Below, piece by piece: positions 1 to 8,064 of a DNA stretch of 64,000 nt; within the stretch, counting starts at the first letter, position 1; the number at the start of each line of letters is the position of its first letter. The notes beneath the pieces were generated by a model. That model was not told where the DNA came from and searched no databases. It saw only the letters and a list, made by a program, of their open reading frames with translations. The DNA is from Curtobacterium flaccumfaciens UCD-AKU (lineage in GTDB: Bacteria; Actinomycetota; Actinomycetes; Actinomycetales; Microbacteriaceae). Where the stretch lies: assembly GCF_000349565.1 (NCBI RefSeq), contig NZ_APJN01000018.1, positions 1 through 64,000 on the forward strand, in the 5' to 3' direction. Position numbers and translations under genes: made by a program.

Positions 1-1797
1 GATCCGGTCAAGGGTGATCCGTCGACGTTGCGGATGATGGCGCGGGAGTACCAGCGCATCTCCGACGCAGCCGATGACGCCTCGACCCGACTGAAGTCGG
101 TGAAGGGCTCGGGGTGGCTGACCGACTGGGAGGGTGAAGCCGCGGACGTGTTCGTCGACGCGATCGAGGACACCCCGTCGGACCTGACCAAGCTCGTCGA
201 TTCCTACGAACTCGCCGCGACGGCGTTGTCGGGGTGGGCTGACACGGTCGATGACACCCAGTACCGGGCTGACGGTGCGTTGGCGGACGCGAAGGACGCC
301 TCCGGGGACCTCGCCGCGGCGCAGGACCGGCTTGCCGATGCGCAGTCGAACCTGTCGCACTACCAGTCGGCGTCGAAGGACCTGTCGAAGGTCGCGGACA
401 AGTACCCGGCCGGTTCCGACGTGCCCGACGGGGTGGATGTTCCGTCGCCGGCGCAGTTGCGGGCAGCGTCCGACAACGCTTCCGTCGCGCAGGGGTCGGT
501 GTCGTCGGCGCAGGGGGACATCTCGGCGGCGCAGTCGCGGATCGATGCGGCGAAGCGGCTCGTGGCGGATGCGAAGGGTGACTGGCAGGACGCGGAGCAG
601 CGGACCGCGACGAAGATCGGTGAAGCTGCTGACGCGGGCCTCGGGAAGCAGTCCACGTGGGACAAGATCTTCGGGTCCGAACGATGGGAGACCATCGTCT
701 CCATTGCGAAGGTCGTCGTCGCTGTTGGCGGCATCATCGTCATGATCGTCGGCGGACCGCTCGCATGGATCGTGCTCGGTGCAGCGCTGCTCGTACTCGC
801 TGACACCCTGTACAAGATGAGCAAGGGCACCGCCGACGGGTGGGACCTCGCGTTCGCGCTGCTCGACTGCATCCCGGGTATGAAGGGGATCACCACCGCC
901 GGACGGCTGCTGTCCGCAGCCGGCGACGCACGCAAGGCGTTCTCGCTCGCCCGCTCGACCGGATCGCTCGGCTCGCTCGCCGCCCGGACCCTCAGCGGAG
1001 CTGGCCGCTACGGCGTGATGGCGCTCAAGGAGCTTCCGCTGGCGGTGAAGCAGTTCGCGTCAAACCCGACGCGGCGACTCGAGCGCATGGCGCTCCAGGT
1101 GCGCTACCTGACCCCAGCGAACATGGTGCACAGCGCCGTCGATGCGGCGAAGGGGCTGCACACCGGCTTCTTGGGGTCGCAGGGCAAGCCGATCGTCGAG
1201 CGCCTCACCGACGCTTTCACCGCGAGTGACCGCGCCTTCAACCGCACCGTCAGCGGCGCCTACAACGCCCACGTGTCCGACATCGCTCGGACGGATCCGG
1301 CCCGGGCCAGCCAGCTGTGGCAGGGCGGCGAAGGCTACTACGGTGTCGACTCGATGACCAACGTGACCGGCCCGCACGCGCAGATCGACGCGTTCGCCTC
1401 GACGCCGTCCGGCATGCAGAGCCCGTCGGCGAGCTACGCCGTCCCGAACGCCCCGAGCGGCGACTCCGCCGCGTTCCACGAATCGGCCCAGGTCGGCGCG
1501 AACTTCGACTACCCGACCCCGTACCGTGAAGACGTCTCAGTCGCACACATCGGAGCGGACCAGCCGTACGCCGTCGGCACGGCGCAGGCCAACCCGCAGT
1601 TCGGCGCCGGCGGTGGAACGCAGTACTTCCACTCCGGCATGGCGACCGACAGCCCATCGCCGTTCCCGGCAGGCGGGCCTTCCGGCATGGACCCGAGCGT
1701 TCGGTCGATCACCGAGTCGGTCGGTATGCGCGGAGCCCTGCACGCACCGTGGCGCGCGGTGGCCTACACGCAGCCGCTCGTCGGGAGCGACGAATGA
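1..1797 (+). CDS. Putative type VII secretion effector-like protein (5' end outside window)
   Basis: The reading frame is open to the left edge, so the start lies upstream; 598 codons are visible. Near the beginning is a helical segment with a W-x-G-like motif (WEGEAADVF, about residues 43-51), as in T7SS signal/WXG100-like domains, followed to about residue 225 by long Ala/Asp/Ser/Gln-rich helices that look like coiled coil. Residues about 230-275 form a strongly hydrophobic Gly/Val/Ile-rich stretch. Then comes an LDCIPGMKG segment like the pre-toxin region of WXG/LXG polymorphic toxins. The last 250 or so residues are Ser/Pro/Gly/Tyr-rich and match no toxin I recognise. The stop overlaps the next start (ATGA). 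T7SS export is inferred from the N-terminal architecture; a toxic activity is not shown. Confidence 0.7.
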   Translation, partial: DPVKGDPSTLRMMAREYQRISDAADDASTRLKSVKGSGWLTDWEGEAADVFVDAIEDTPSDLTKLVDSYELAATALSGWADTVDDTQYRADGALADAKDASGDLAAAQDRLADAQSNLSHYQSASKDLSKVADKYPAGSDVPDGVDVPSPAQLRAASDNASVAQGSVSSAQGDISAAQSRIDAAKRLVADAKGDWQDAEQRTATKIGEAADAGLGKQSTWDKIFGSERWETIVSIAKVVVAVGGIIVMIVGGPLAWIVLGAALLVLADTLYKMSKGTADGWDLAFALLDCIPGMKGITTAGRLLSAAGDARKAFSLARSTGSLGSLAARTLSGAGRYGVMALKELPLAVKQFASNPTRRLERMALQVRYLTPANMVHSAVDAAKGLHTGFLGSQGKPIVERLTDAFTASDRAFNRTVSGAYNAHVSDIARTDPARASQLWQGGEGYYGVDSMTNVTGPHAQIDAFASTPSGMQSPSASYAVPNAPSGDSAAFHESAQVGANFDYPTPYREDVSVAHIGADQPYAVGTAQANPQFGAGGGTQYFHSGMATDSPSPFPAGGPSGMDPSVRSITESVGMRGALHAPWRAVAYTQPLVGSDE

Positions 1798-2402
1798 TCC
1801 ACGAGGGCTTCCCGGACGTCCTCGTCGTGGGACCGGTCGCCGATCGGTCGTTCTCCGATGACGGCCAGCTGGTCATCGATTACGGCACGGCGCCTCGGTG
1901 GTCCCCTGACGCAACGCTCCCGGATCTCGTCGCACGGGCGAAACTCCTGGCGCTGCTCCTCGACGCGCTCGACCCCGAAGTCGACGTCCGAGTCGGCGCA
2001 CGTCACCAGTTCCTGCTCAACGACCACATCGACGGGCGCGTCGACACCCGCGCCGGTGGGACTCCGCCGCGCCTGCTCGCGTACGGCTCGCTGACGACCA
2101 CTGTGATCCGGTCGAGTGACCTCGGCCGACTCGTGGATGTCCGCAACGAACCCTCGATGGCACAAGGGCTCTTCACCTTCCCCCGCGGCGCCGATGTCGT
2201 CTCGCAGATCGGCCCCGGAGCCGCACTCACGCGCCACGGCGACACCGGGTACTTCGACCAGGTCCTCTCCTTCGAGACCGACAATGCTGCACCGCCCTCG
2301 AAGCAGACCACCAAGGCACTGCACCGATGGACGAAGATCGTAGATCGCTGGCGGACGAAGGCCACTCCCGCGCAACGGGAACTCGAAGGCCCGTGGATCT
2401 GA
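1794..2402 (+). CDS. Unrecognised protein, second gene of T7SS-linked cassette
   Basis: A 202-residue protein (MIHEGFPDVL...) that I do not recognise. An in-frame GTG at 1749 would lengthen it, but the ATG at 1794 overlaps the upstream stop by 4 nt (ATGA), the usual sign of translational coupling, so I choose it. No signal peptide or membrane segment is visible; it looks like a soluble alpha/beta protein with a basic C-terminal helix (HRWTKIVDRWRTK, about residues 178-190). Close coupling to the WXG-like gene suggests a partner role such as chaperone, immunity or accessory factor. That is inference from position only. Confidence 0.65.
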   Translation: MIHEGFPDVLVVGPVADRSFSDDGQLVIDYGTAPRWSPDATLPDLVARAKLLALLLDALDPEVDVRVGARHQFLLNDHIDGRVDTRAGGTPPRLLAYGSLTTTVIRSSDLGRLVDVRNEPSMAQGLFTFPRGADVVSQIGPGAALTRHGDTGYFDQVLSFETDNAAPPSKQTTKALHRWTKIVDRWRTKATPAQRELEGPWI

Positions 2403-3226
2403 GCGAGCCGGCCGAGCTCACGGCCTGGCGACGGGCGGTCGACACGGACCTGTGGATGCTGGCGACGGAGGACGGCGTCCCGGCGGTCATCGCCCCGGCT
2501 GACGAGTCGCCCCAGGCCGTCGCGCTCGCGTTCCTCGACCAGCAACAGGCGCAGGCCGCGGCCCCGGACGACGCGGTCCTCCTGCACACGACGCTGTGGT
2601 CGGCGCTCCGCGCGACCCCGGCCGACGTGGCTCTCCTGCTCCAGCCCGGCCAGCCCGACGAGCAGGTCCTGCTGCCCGAGGACATCGACCGGATCGTCGG
2701 TGTATCGCGAGACCGCGCGCCGGTGCTCTCACCCCGCGACCTGGCGATCACGTCGATGATCCCCGCGGTGATCGTGGACGGAGTCGTCAGCCCGCAACCG
2801 GATGGTCTGCCCGTGGGGGTGCTCCTCGACCAGGCCGGCCGATCCGGCGTCCCGTTGACGCTGGCGGCGGGGCCGACGATGCCCCTCGAACTCGACGCAT
2901 GGACGACGGCGGCACTCGTCCGAGCGGCGAGCCCGTTCCCGGCGGGGTTCGACGTCGTCGTCGGTGCCCCGAAGCCGGAGCAGTACCCGGCGGTGACCGA
3001 CTTCCGCGAACAGTACGACGGGGCGGCGATCAGCACGGTCGGTGTCATCGTCGAACGGGCGTCCGAGCGGATCGTGGTACTCGTCGACACGGATGACGCC
3101 GACGAACTCGGACGCGTCCGGGTCCAGGCCGCATCGCTCGTGCCCCTGCCCGTCTTCGTGACCGATCGCCGGTCCTCACCAGAGCAGGCGTGGGTGCTCG
3201 GGCGGCCCGACAGCCACGTGTCCTGA
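2393..3226 (+). CDS. Unrecognised protein, weakly SseB-like, third gene of cassette
   Basis: About 277 residues from GTG 2393, which overlaps the preceding stop by 10 nt; ATG 2327 would add 22 residues and a 76-nt overlap, so the start is uncertain. The first 100 residues (DLWMLATEDGVPAVIAP, then LLLQPGQPDEQVLLPEDI) faintly recall the SseB N-terminal domain, which accompanies secretion loci in actinobacteria; this is a pattern impression, not a verified match. No membrane segments or signal peptide are seen. Its stop overlaps the start of the next gene (TGATG). Confidence 0.6.
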   Translation: MDLSEPAELTAWRRAVDTDLWMLATEDGVPAVIAPADESPQAVALAFLDQQQAQAAAPDDAVLLHTTLWSALRATPADVALLLQPGQPDEQVLLPEDIDRIVGVSRDRAPVLSPRDLAITSMIPAVIVDGVVSPQPDGLPVGVLLDQAGRSGVPLTLAAGPTMPLELDAWTTAALVRAASPFPAGFDVVVGAPKPEQYPAVTDFREQYDGAAISTVGVIVERASERIVVLVDTDDADELGRVRVQAASLVPLPVFVTDRRSSPEQAWVLGRPDSHVS

Positions 3227-3849
3227 TGGTGACCTGGCGCGCGAGTACCCGTCAGACGACGGTCTGGGCTGTACCGGTTCCGAACGGCCTCTACCTGGCG
3301 ATCGAGTCCGATGGTCGCCCCGCCACCGAACCGCACGATCGGGATGTTCGTGTCGAGTCCGCGTACTCGGTCGCCGAGGACCGTCCGGCGACGCGAGGAG
3401 TCGCAACGCGACCGGTGACGCGGCAGTCCCTGCTCGATGACGAGCGGAGCGGTCGCTTCGTCGTGCAGGTCGCCGCCGCCGAGGGACACGGAGACGGCGT
3501 CCTGATCACGGAACGACAGCCGCGTCGCCCAGGTCTAATCTCGTTCGCGCCGTCCGGCGTCCGCGTCCTCGAGCTGTCGGCAGCCAACGGGATCTGGGGG
3601 GACGTCGTCAGCAGACTGGCTCGGCCGCACTCGGCATGGATGCTCCTCGAGGCGTCGACGGGCGGTGCGAGCTGCACCGTCATCATCGACCCTGACCCGG
3701 ACGGATGGCGGAGGCGAGCGGTCGAGGCCCTTGGTCGACGCCCGCACCCGGAGATCACCGTCGTCGACTCCCTCGACGCCGTCGCCCGTGCCTGGCGAAC
3801 CGCCGCCCGCAACCTGCTCGGGCCGACATTGGCATCGACGCCCGGATGA
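3226..3849 (+). CDS. Unrecognised protein, fourth gene of cassette
   Basis: A 207-residue protein starting MVTWRASTRQTTV; the ATG shares one base with the previous stop codon. An in-frame GTG at 3190 is possible but would overlap the previous gene more. No catalytic motif, membrane segment or export signal is visible. The middle (SGRFVVQVAAAEGHGDGVLITE) suggests beta strands. I assign no function. Its tight fit between two coupled neighbours indicates it is co-translated with the cassette, and its stop overlaps the next start by 4 nt. Confidence 0.6.
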   Translation: MVTWRASTRQTTVWAVPVPNGLYLAIESDGRPATEPHDRDVRVESAYSVAEDRPATRGVATRPVTRQSLLDDERSGRFVVQVAAAEGHGDGVLITERQPRRPGLISFAPSGVRVLELSAANGIWGDVVSRLARPHSAWMLLEASTGGASCTVIIDPDPDGWRRRAVEALGRRPHPEITVVDSLDAVARAWRTAARNLLGPTLASTPG

Positions 3850-4928
3850 CCGAGTACGCGCGAACGGCGCACCGCCAGGGCGAGACGACGCCAGCCATGA
3901 TCACCGTGAGCTCCGAGCCGTCCGGCTCGGACGGCCGATTTCGCTACTCCGTGACCGTCGTCGTCGACGGTGTCGAGCACGTCGCCGTCGAGGACGACGC
4001 CTTCGGGGCCCTGTCGACGGTGCGGATGGAGCTCGAACGACGCGGCTGGCTGCTCGGCGTCGAGGGTGCACGGATCGACGTCTGGCCGAGCGGCATGGCG
4101 AGGGACCAGGGCGGGGGCCTTCGCGCCTACCGGCTCCGACGTGGGCGTTCTCCCCGTTCAGCGGACCTGGTCGACGTGTTCGCTCCGGCTGCCGATCACC
4201 TGGCGACCGTGGCCGAGCAGCGCCTGGCGGTCGGGGTCGCGCCACTCGATCTTGCTGCCGCATCGTACGAGGACGCCGACGAGGTGGTCTCGGTCTCGGC
4301 ACCGTGCGACCAGCTCGTCGCCGAACGGAGCCGGCGAGGCGGCCTCCGTGCCGCACTCTTCGGTGGCCGACGCCCCGGCGACGAGCGATGGCAGGTCGTG
4401 CGTTCGCTGGTCGGCGATGCACTGCGACCAGACCGATGGGACGAGGCCGAAGCGCTGTCCGACGAACCGGACGGTGTGCGGCTCGTGACGACGGTCGGTG
4501 CGGACGAGGACGGTGTGCGGTGGTCGGACCTCGTCGACATTGGGGTCGACGAGGCTGGCGTGGTGCGGGTCCGACGGTTCCGACGCCGCTACACCGGACG
4601 GACCCGCGCGCACGTGGAGGTGCTGCTCGACACCCGCGCGCAGGGTCTGCCACCGACACGGTTCCGGCCGGACGAGTTGGCAGCGCTCACCGGGCAGCGG
4701 CAGGTCGATGCGCTGCGGCGGCACGTCCAGGGTCTCGGTCTGGTGCCGACACCAGCTATCGATGCAATGTTCTGGACCGACCGCGGCCGTGTCCCGACCG
4801 GTCGCGACGAGGACCAGGGGTCGAACACGACGTTCCACGGCTGGGCCGACAAGGCGGCCTACAAGGTGCTCGTCAGCGGTGTCGGGCACCTCCGGATCGT
4901 TCAGGAGAAACCGTTCTTGTCGGACTGA
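3846..4928 (+). CDS. Unrecognised two-part protein, fifth gene of cassette
   Basis: A 360-residue protein from ATG 3846 (ATGA overlap with the previous stop). An open frame upstream to 3705 exists, but coupling favours 3846. Residues 18-120 look like a small alpha/beta domain (RFRYSVTVVVDGVEHVAVED...); residues about 160-360 form a second, Arg-rich region ending with HGWADKAAYKVLVSGVGHLR. It is soluble-looking with no export signal. I do not recognise a family. It closes the five-gene run; the next operon starts 24 nt downstream with its own promoter, part of which lies inside this coding end. Confidence 0.6.
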   Translation: MTEYARTAHRQGETTPAMITVSSEPSGSDGRFRYSVTVVVDGVEHVAVEDDAFGALSTVRMELERRGWLLGVEGARIDVWPSGMARDQGGGLRAYRLRRGRSPRSADLVDVFAPAADHLATVAEQRLAVGVAPLDLAAASYEDADEVVSVSAPCDQLVAERSRRGGLRAALFGGRRPGDERWQVVRSLVGDALRPDRWDEAEALSDEPDGVRLVTTVGADEDGVRWSDLVDIGVDEAGVVRVRRFRRRYTGRTRAHVEVLLDTRAQGLPPTRFRPDELAALTGQRQVDALRRHVQGLGLVPTPAIDAMFWTDRGRVPTGRDEDQGSNTTFHGWADKAAYKVLVSGVGHLRIVQEKPFLSD

Positions 4929-4946
4929 CAAATACCGTGGTACGGT
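4917..4946 (+). promoter_or_regulatory. Leaderless promoter of the NAD salvage operon
   Basis: TTGTCG (4917-4922), an 18-nt spacer and TACGGT (4941-4946) lie so that the ATG at 4953 is 6 nt beyond the -10. Transcription would begin at or next to the start codon, and there is no Shine-Dalgarno sequence in between. The -35 overlaps the end of the previous gene. Confidence 0.6.
4934..4946. promoter_or_regulatory. Candidate operator palindrome over the -10
   Basis: ACCGT-GGT-ACGGT is a perfect inverted repeat with 5-bp arms and a 3-bp centre, covering the -10 box of the prs/nadV/nrtR-like operon. Because the last gene of the operon resembles the NAD repressor NrtR, autoregulation at this site is a natural hypothesis. 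I cannot match the sequence to a published NrtR consensus. Confidence 0.4.
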
Positions 4947-4952
4947 CGAGCC

Positions 4953-5804
4953 ATGGCAGTCGAACTCAGCACCTGGGACGCCCAGGGCAACCAGACGACA
5001 CCGACGTTCTCCACCATGCGGTTCCCCGCCGGTGAAGCCCACGTCAAGGTCGCGAACGACACCGCCGAGCCGGGGGGCCTCACCGAGATCGCGACCCTGC
5101 GCGGCACGAACGGCGACGACCTGATCATGCTCGGCATGTGGGCGGACGCCGTGCGACAGCGCGGTTCGAAGTCCGTCGCGCTCGTCCCCTACCTGCCCGG
5201 AGCCCGGCAGGACCGTGGCCTGCCGTTCGGCGCGAAGGTCTACGCGGACATCCTCAACGGCTTCCACGTCGACCAGGTCATCGCGTTCGACCCGCACTCG
5301 CCGGTCATCGTCGGCCTGGTCGACAACCTGACCGTCGTCACGAGCGAACAGGTCGTCCGTGACGCGGTGGTCGGGGCGTCCGAGCACGGCGGTGGCGACC
5401 CGTACACCGGCATCATCGCCCCGGACAAGGGCGCGGTCCCCCGGGCGACCGCGGTCGCCCGGGCATGCGGCCTGCCGGTGTACCGCGCCGAGAAGCACCG
5501 CAACCCCGACACCGGCAAGCTCGACGGCTTCACCTGCGAACCGCTGCCGGACACCGGCCGGTTCCTGGTGGTCGACGACATCTGCGACGGTGGCGGCACG
5601 TTCATGGGCCTCGCCGGCTCGACGGGACTGCCGAAGGAGCGGCTCAGCCTCTGGGTCTCGCACGGTGTCTTCTCCGGCCGGGCAGCGCAGCTCGCCGACC
5701 ACTTCGGCGAGATCGTCACCACCGACTCGTACCCCGCGCAGAACGCCATCGACGGCCTGCGCACGATCGCACTCACCCCCTACCTGACGGAGCAGATCCG
5801 ATGA
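4953..5804 (+). CDS. prs: PRPP synthetase-like phosphoribosyltransferase-family protein
   Basis: 283 residues, shorter than housekeeping Prs (about 310-325). It keeps the PRPP-loop motif VVDDICDGGGT (about residues 206-216) and a PYLPGARQDRG segment equivalent to the Prs ATP/ribose-5-phosphate site (about residues 72-82). It probably makes PRPP from ribose-5-phosphate and ATP for the NAMPT encoded next; such dedicated Prs paralogues accompany nadV in bacteria and phages. The start is ATG 4953 directly after a -10 box (leaderless). The stop overlaps the nadV start (ATGA). The paralogue role, rather than the housekeeping Prs, is inferred from length and context. Confidence 0.8.
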   Translation: MAVELSTWDAQGNQTTPTFSTMRFPAGEAHVKVANDTAEPGGLTEIATLRGTNGDDLIMLGMWADAVRQRGSKSVALVPYLPGARQDRGLPFGAKVYADILNGFHVDQVIAFDPHSPVIVGLVDNLTVVTSEQVVRDAVVGASEHGGGDPYTGIIAPDKGAVPRATAVARACGLPVYRAEKHRNPDTGKLDGFTCEPLPDTGRFLVVDDICDGGGTFMGLAGSTGLPKERLSLWVSHGVFSGRAAQLADHFGEIVTTDSYPAQNAIDGLRTIALTPYLTEQIR

Positions 5805-7399
5805 CCCAGACCGCGCCCGCAACCACCGCCGGAGCCAACGCGACCGGCACTGCCGCCGGCCTCGAACCCCGCATCACCACGGCGAGCCCGATCGCGCCGC
5901 TGCTGGCCGTCGACGGCTACAAGCACTCGCACCGGCAGGTCTACCCCGCGGGCACCACCCGGATCCTCATCAACTGGACGAACCGGTCGAACGCGCACAT
6001 GCCCGAGTCGACGCACGCCGTGGTCTTCGGGCTGCAGGCGTTCATCCAGCGCTCGCTCGTCGAGGCCTGGGCGCCGTTCTTCGCCGCGGACGAGGACGAG
6101 GTCGCCCGACTGTTCGAAGAAGCCCTGCAGGGGTACTTCGGCCCGAACCACATCGGCACCGACCACGTCCGCGCCCTGCACCGCCTGGGTTACCTGCCGC
6201 TCGAGATCCGTGCCCTGCCCGAGGGCACCCTCGCCCCGATCGGCGTAGCAACCCTGACCGTCGAGAACACGATCGACGAGTTCTTCTGGCTGCCCAACTA
6301 CATCGAGACCGCCCTGTCCGCATCGATCTGGCACCCGTCCACGGTCGCGACCAAGGCGCTCGCCTACCGCGACCTGATGGAGGACTGGGCAGCGCGCACC
6401 GGTGCCGTCCCGGCCGGCATCGACTTCGCCGCGCACGACTTCTCGTTCCGCGGGCAGTCGAGCATCGAGTCGGCTGCGGCGGGCGGGGCGGGCCACCTGC
6501 TCTCGTTCCTCGGCACCGACTCGATGCCGTCGCTCGACTTCATCGACCGGTACTACCCGGGCGACAACGGGCTGGTGGCAGCGAGCGTCCCCGCGACCGA
6601 GCACAGCGTGATGTGCGTCCGTGGTGCCGACGGGGAGCTCGCGACGTTCGAGCAGATCCTCGACGTCTACCCGACGGGCATCGTGTCGGCGGTCAGCGAC
6701 GGCTTCGACCTGTTCAAGGTCGTCACCGAGACCCTCCCGGCCCTCAAGGACCGCATCACGGCCCGCGACGGCAAGCTCGTCATCCGACCCGACTCGGGCG
6801 ACCCGGTCGACATCGTCACCGGCACCGTGCACGGCGTGGACGAGGCCGAGTTGCTCGCCCCCGGGCGCAGCCACGAGGAGAAGGGCGTCGTCGAACTGCT
6901 CGACGAGATCTTCGGCCACACCGTGAACGACCAGGGCTTCAAGGTCCTCGATCAGCACATCGGCGTCATCTACGGCGACAGCATCACGCTCGACCGGGCG
7001 CAGCGCATCTACGAGCGCCTCGCCGCGAAGGGCTACTCGAGCGACAACATCGTGCTCGGTATCGGGTCGTACACGTACCAGTACATGACGCGCGACAACC
7101 TCGGCAGCGCCGTCAAGGCGACCTGGGCACTGGTGGACGGCGAGCCGGTCGACATCCAGAAGGACCCGAAGACGGGCAGCGGCAAGAAGAGCGCGAAGGG
7201 CCGCATCGCCCTGCACCGCGACGAGACCGGCGAGATCCGGCAGACCGACCAGGCCACGGCCGAGGACGAGGCGACCAGCCTGCTCCAGCCGGTGTGGATC
7301 GACGGACGGTTCACGCGCCTCCAGTCCTTCGCCGACGTCCGGCAGACGCTGCGGGACGAACGTGCGGCCCGCGCTGCCCGCCGGACGACCATCGCGTGA
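5801..7399 (+). CDS. nadV: Nicotinamide phosphoribosyltransferase
   Basis: 532 residues from ATG 5801, coupled to prs. NAMPT hallmarks are clear: DGYKHSHRQVYPAGT near the N-terminus, HDFSFRG (about residue 212), ATEHSVM with the catalytic His (about 265-271), and VIRPDSGDPVDIV (about 326-338) binding the phosphoribosyl pyrophosphate. It converts nicotinamide and PRPP to NMN in the cytoplasm, a one-step salvage route bypassing nicotinamidase. The first 30 or so residues (TQTAPATTAGANATGT...) form a low-complexity extension. The stop overlaps the start of the Nudix-like gene (GTGA), giving a three-gene unit for PRPP supply, NMN synthesis and probable NAD-responsive control. Confidence 0.9.
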   Translation: MTQTAPATTAGANATGTAAGLEPRITTASPIAPLLAVDGYKHSHRQVYPAGTTRILINWTNRSNAHMPESTHAVVFGLQAFIQRSLVEAWAPFFAADEDEVARLFEEALQGYFGPNHIGTDHVRALHRLGYLPLEIRALPEGTLAPIGVATLTVENTIDEFFWLPNYIETALSASIWHPSTVATKALAYRDLMEDWAARTGAVPAGIDFAAHDFSFRGQSSIESAAAGGAGHLLSFLGTDSMPSLDFIDRYYPGDNGLVAASVPATEHSVMCVRGADGELATFEQILDVYPTGIVSAVSDGFDLFKVVTETLPALKDRITARDGKLVIRPDSGDPVDIVTGTVHGVDEAELLAPGRSHEEKGVVELLDEIFGHTVNDQGFKVLDQHIGVIYGDSITLDRAQRIYERLAAKGYSSDNIVLGIGSYTYQYMTRDNLGSAVKATWALVDGEPVDIQKDPKTGSGKKSAKGRIALHRDETGEIRQTDQATAEDEATSLLQPVWIDGRFTRLQSFADVRQTLRDERAARAARRTTIA

Positions 7400-8046
7400 C
7401 GGCCGCCGGATCGGCGACCCGCGACCAACCGCTCATCGCGATCGACGTCGTCCCGGTGTCGTTCGCGGGGGCGGACGGCCTGCGGGTCGCCACAGCGCGT
7501 CGGGCCTACGCCCCGTACGCCGGACTGGAGGCCCTGCCCGGCGTGCTCCTGGACGGCACCGAGATCCTGGCGGACGGTGCGCGGCGCGCGCTGCGCACCA
7601 AGACCGGGATCGACGCGGCCGCGGTCCGCCACCTGGCGCAGATCGGCGCGTTCGACGGACCCGACCGCGACCCGCGGAGCGCCGCGATCAGCATCGCGTT
7701 CCTGGCGGTCGTCGAGCCGGGCACGGACTCGACGGCGACGTGGCACGCCGCCGCGGACCGCCCCCTCGCGCTGCCCTTCGACCACGACCGGATCGTCGAC
7801 GCCGCGCTGGAGCACGTGCGACTGCGGTGCTGGTCGGACGTCCCCCTCACGCGTGCGCTGCTCGGATCGCCCTTCACCACGGCGGACGCCCGTCGGCTGC
7901 TCACCGCGCTGACCGGCGCGAGCCCGGACCCGGGCAACCTGAACCGGATGCTCCGGACGAACCCGGTGCTCAGCCGTGTCGACGCCCCCGCGGCGGCCGG
8001 TCCCCGCGGGGGTCGTCCCCCGGCAGCCTGGACGTGGAGCGCCTGA
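7396..8046 (+). CDS. nrtR: NrtR-like transcriptional regulator with degenerate Nudix domain
   Basis: 216 residues from GTG 7396, overlapping the nadV stop by 4 nt. The N-terminal two thirds is Nudix-like, but the Nudix box is broken: where G-x5-E-x7-RE-U-x-EE-x-G-U is expected, the protein has GVLLDGTE...RRALRTKTGI, lacking the RE glutamate and the EE pair that bind metal. The C-terminus (FTTADARRLLTALTG...NLNRMLRTN, about residues 155-190) fits the winged-helix end of NrtR. Together this indicates a sensor/repressor of NAD metabolism rather than a hydrolase. Clustering with nadV supports this. The alternative is an ADP-ribose-type Nudix enzyme, unlikely given the lost residues. Confidence 0.75.
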   Translation: MTAAGSATRDQPLIAIDVVPVSFAGADGLRVATARRAYAPYAGLEALPGVLLDGTEILADGARRALRTKTGIDAAAVRHLAQIGAFDGPDRDPRSAAISIAFLAVVEPGTDSTATWHAAADRPLALPFDHDRIVDAALEHVRLRCWSDVPLTRALLGSPFTTADARRLLTALTGASPDPGNLNRMLRTNPVLSRVDAPAAAGPRGGRPPAAWTWSA

Positions 8047-8064
8047 GCACGGTTGGGTGGAGGC

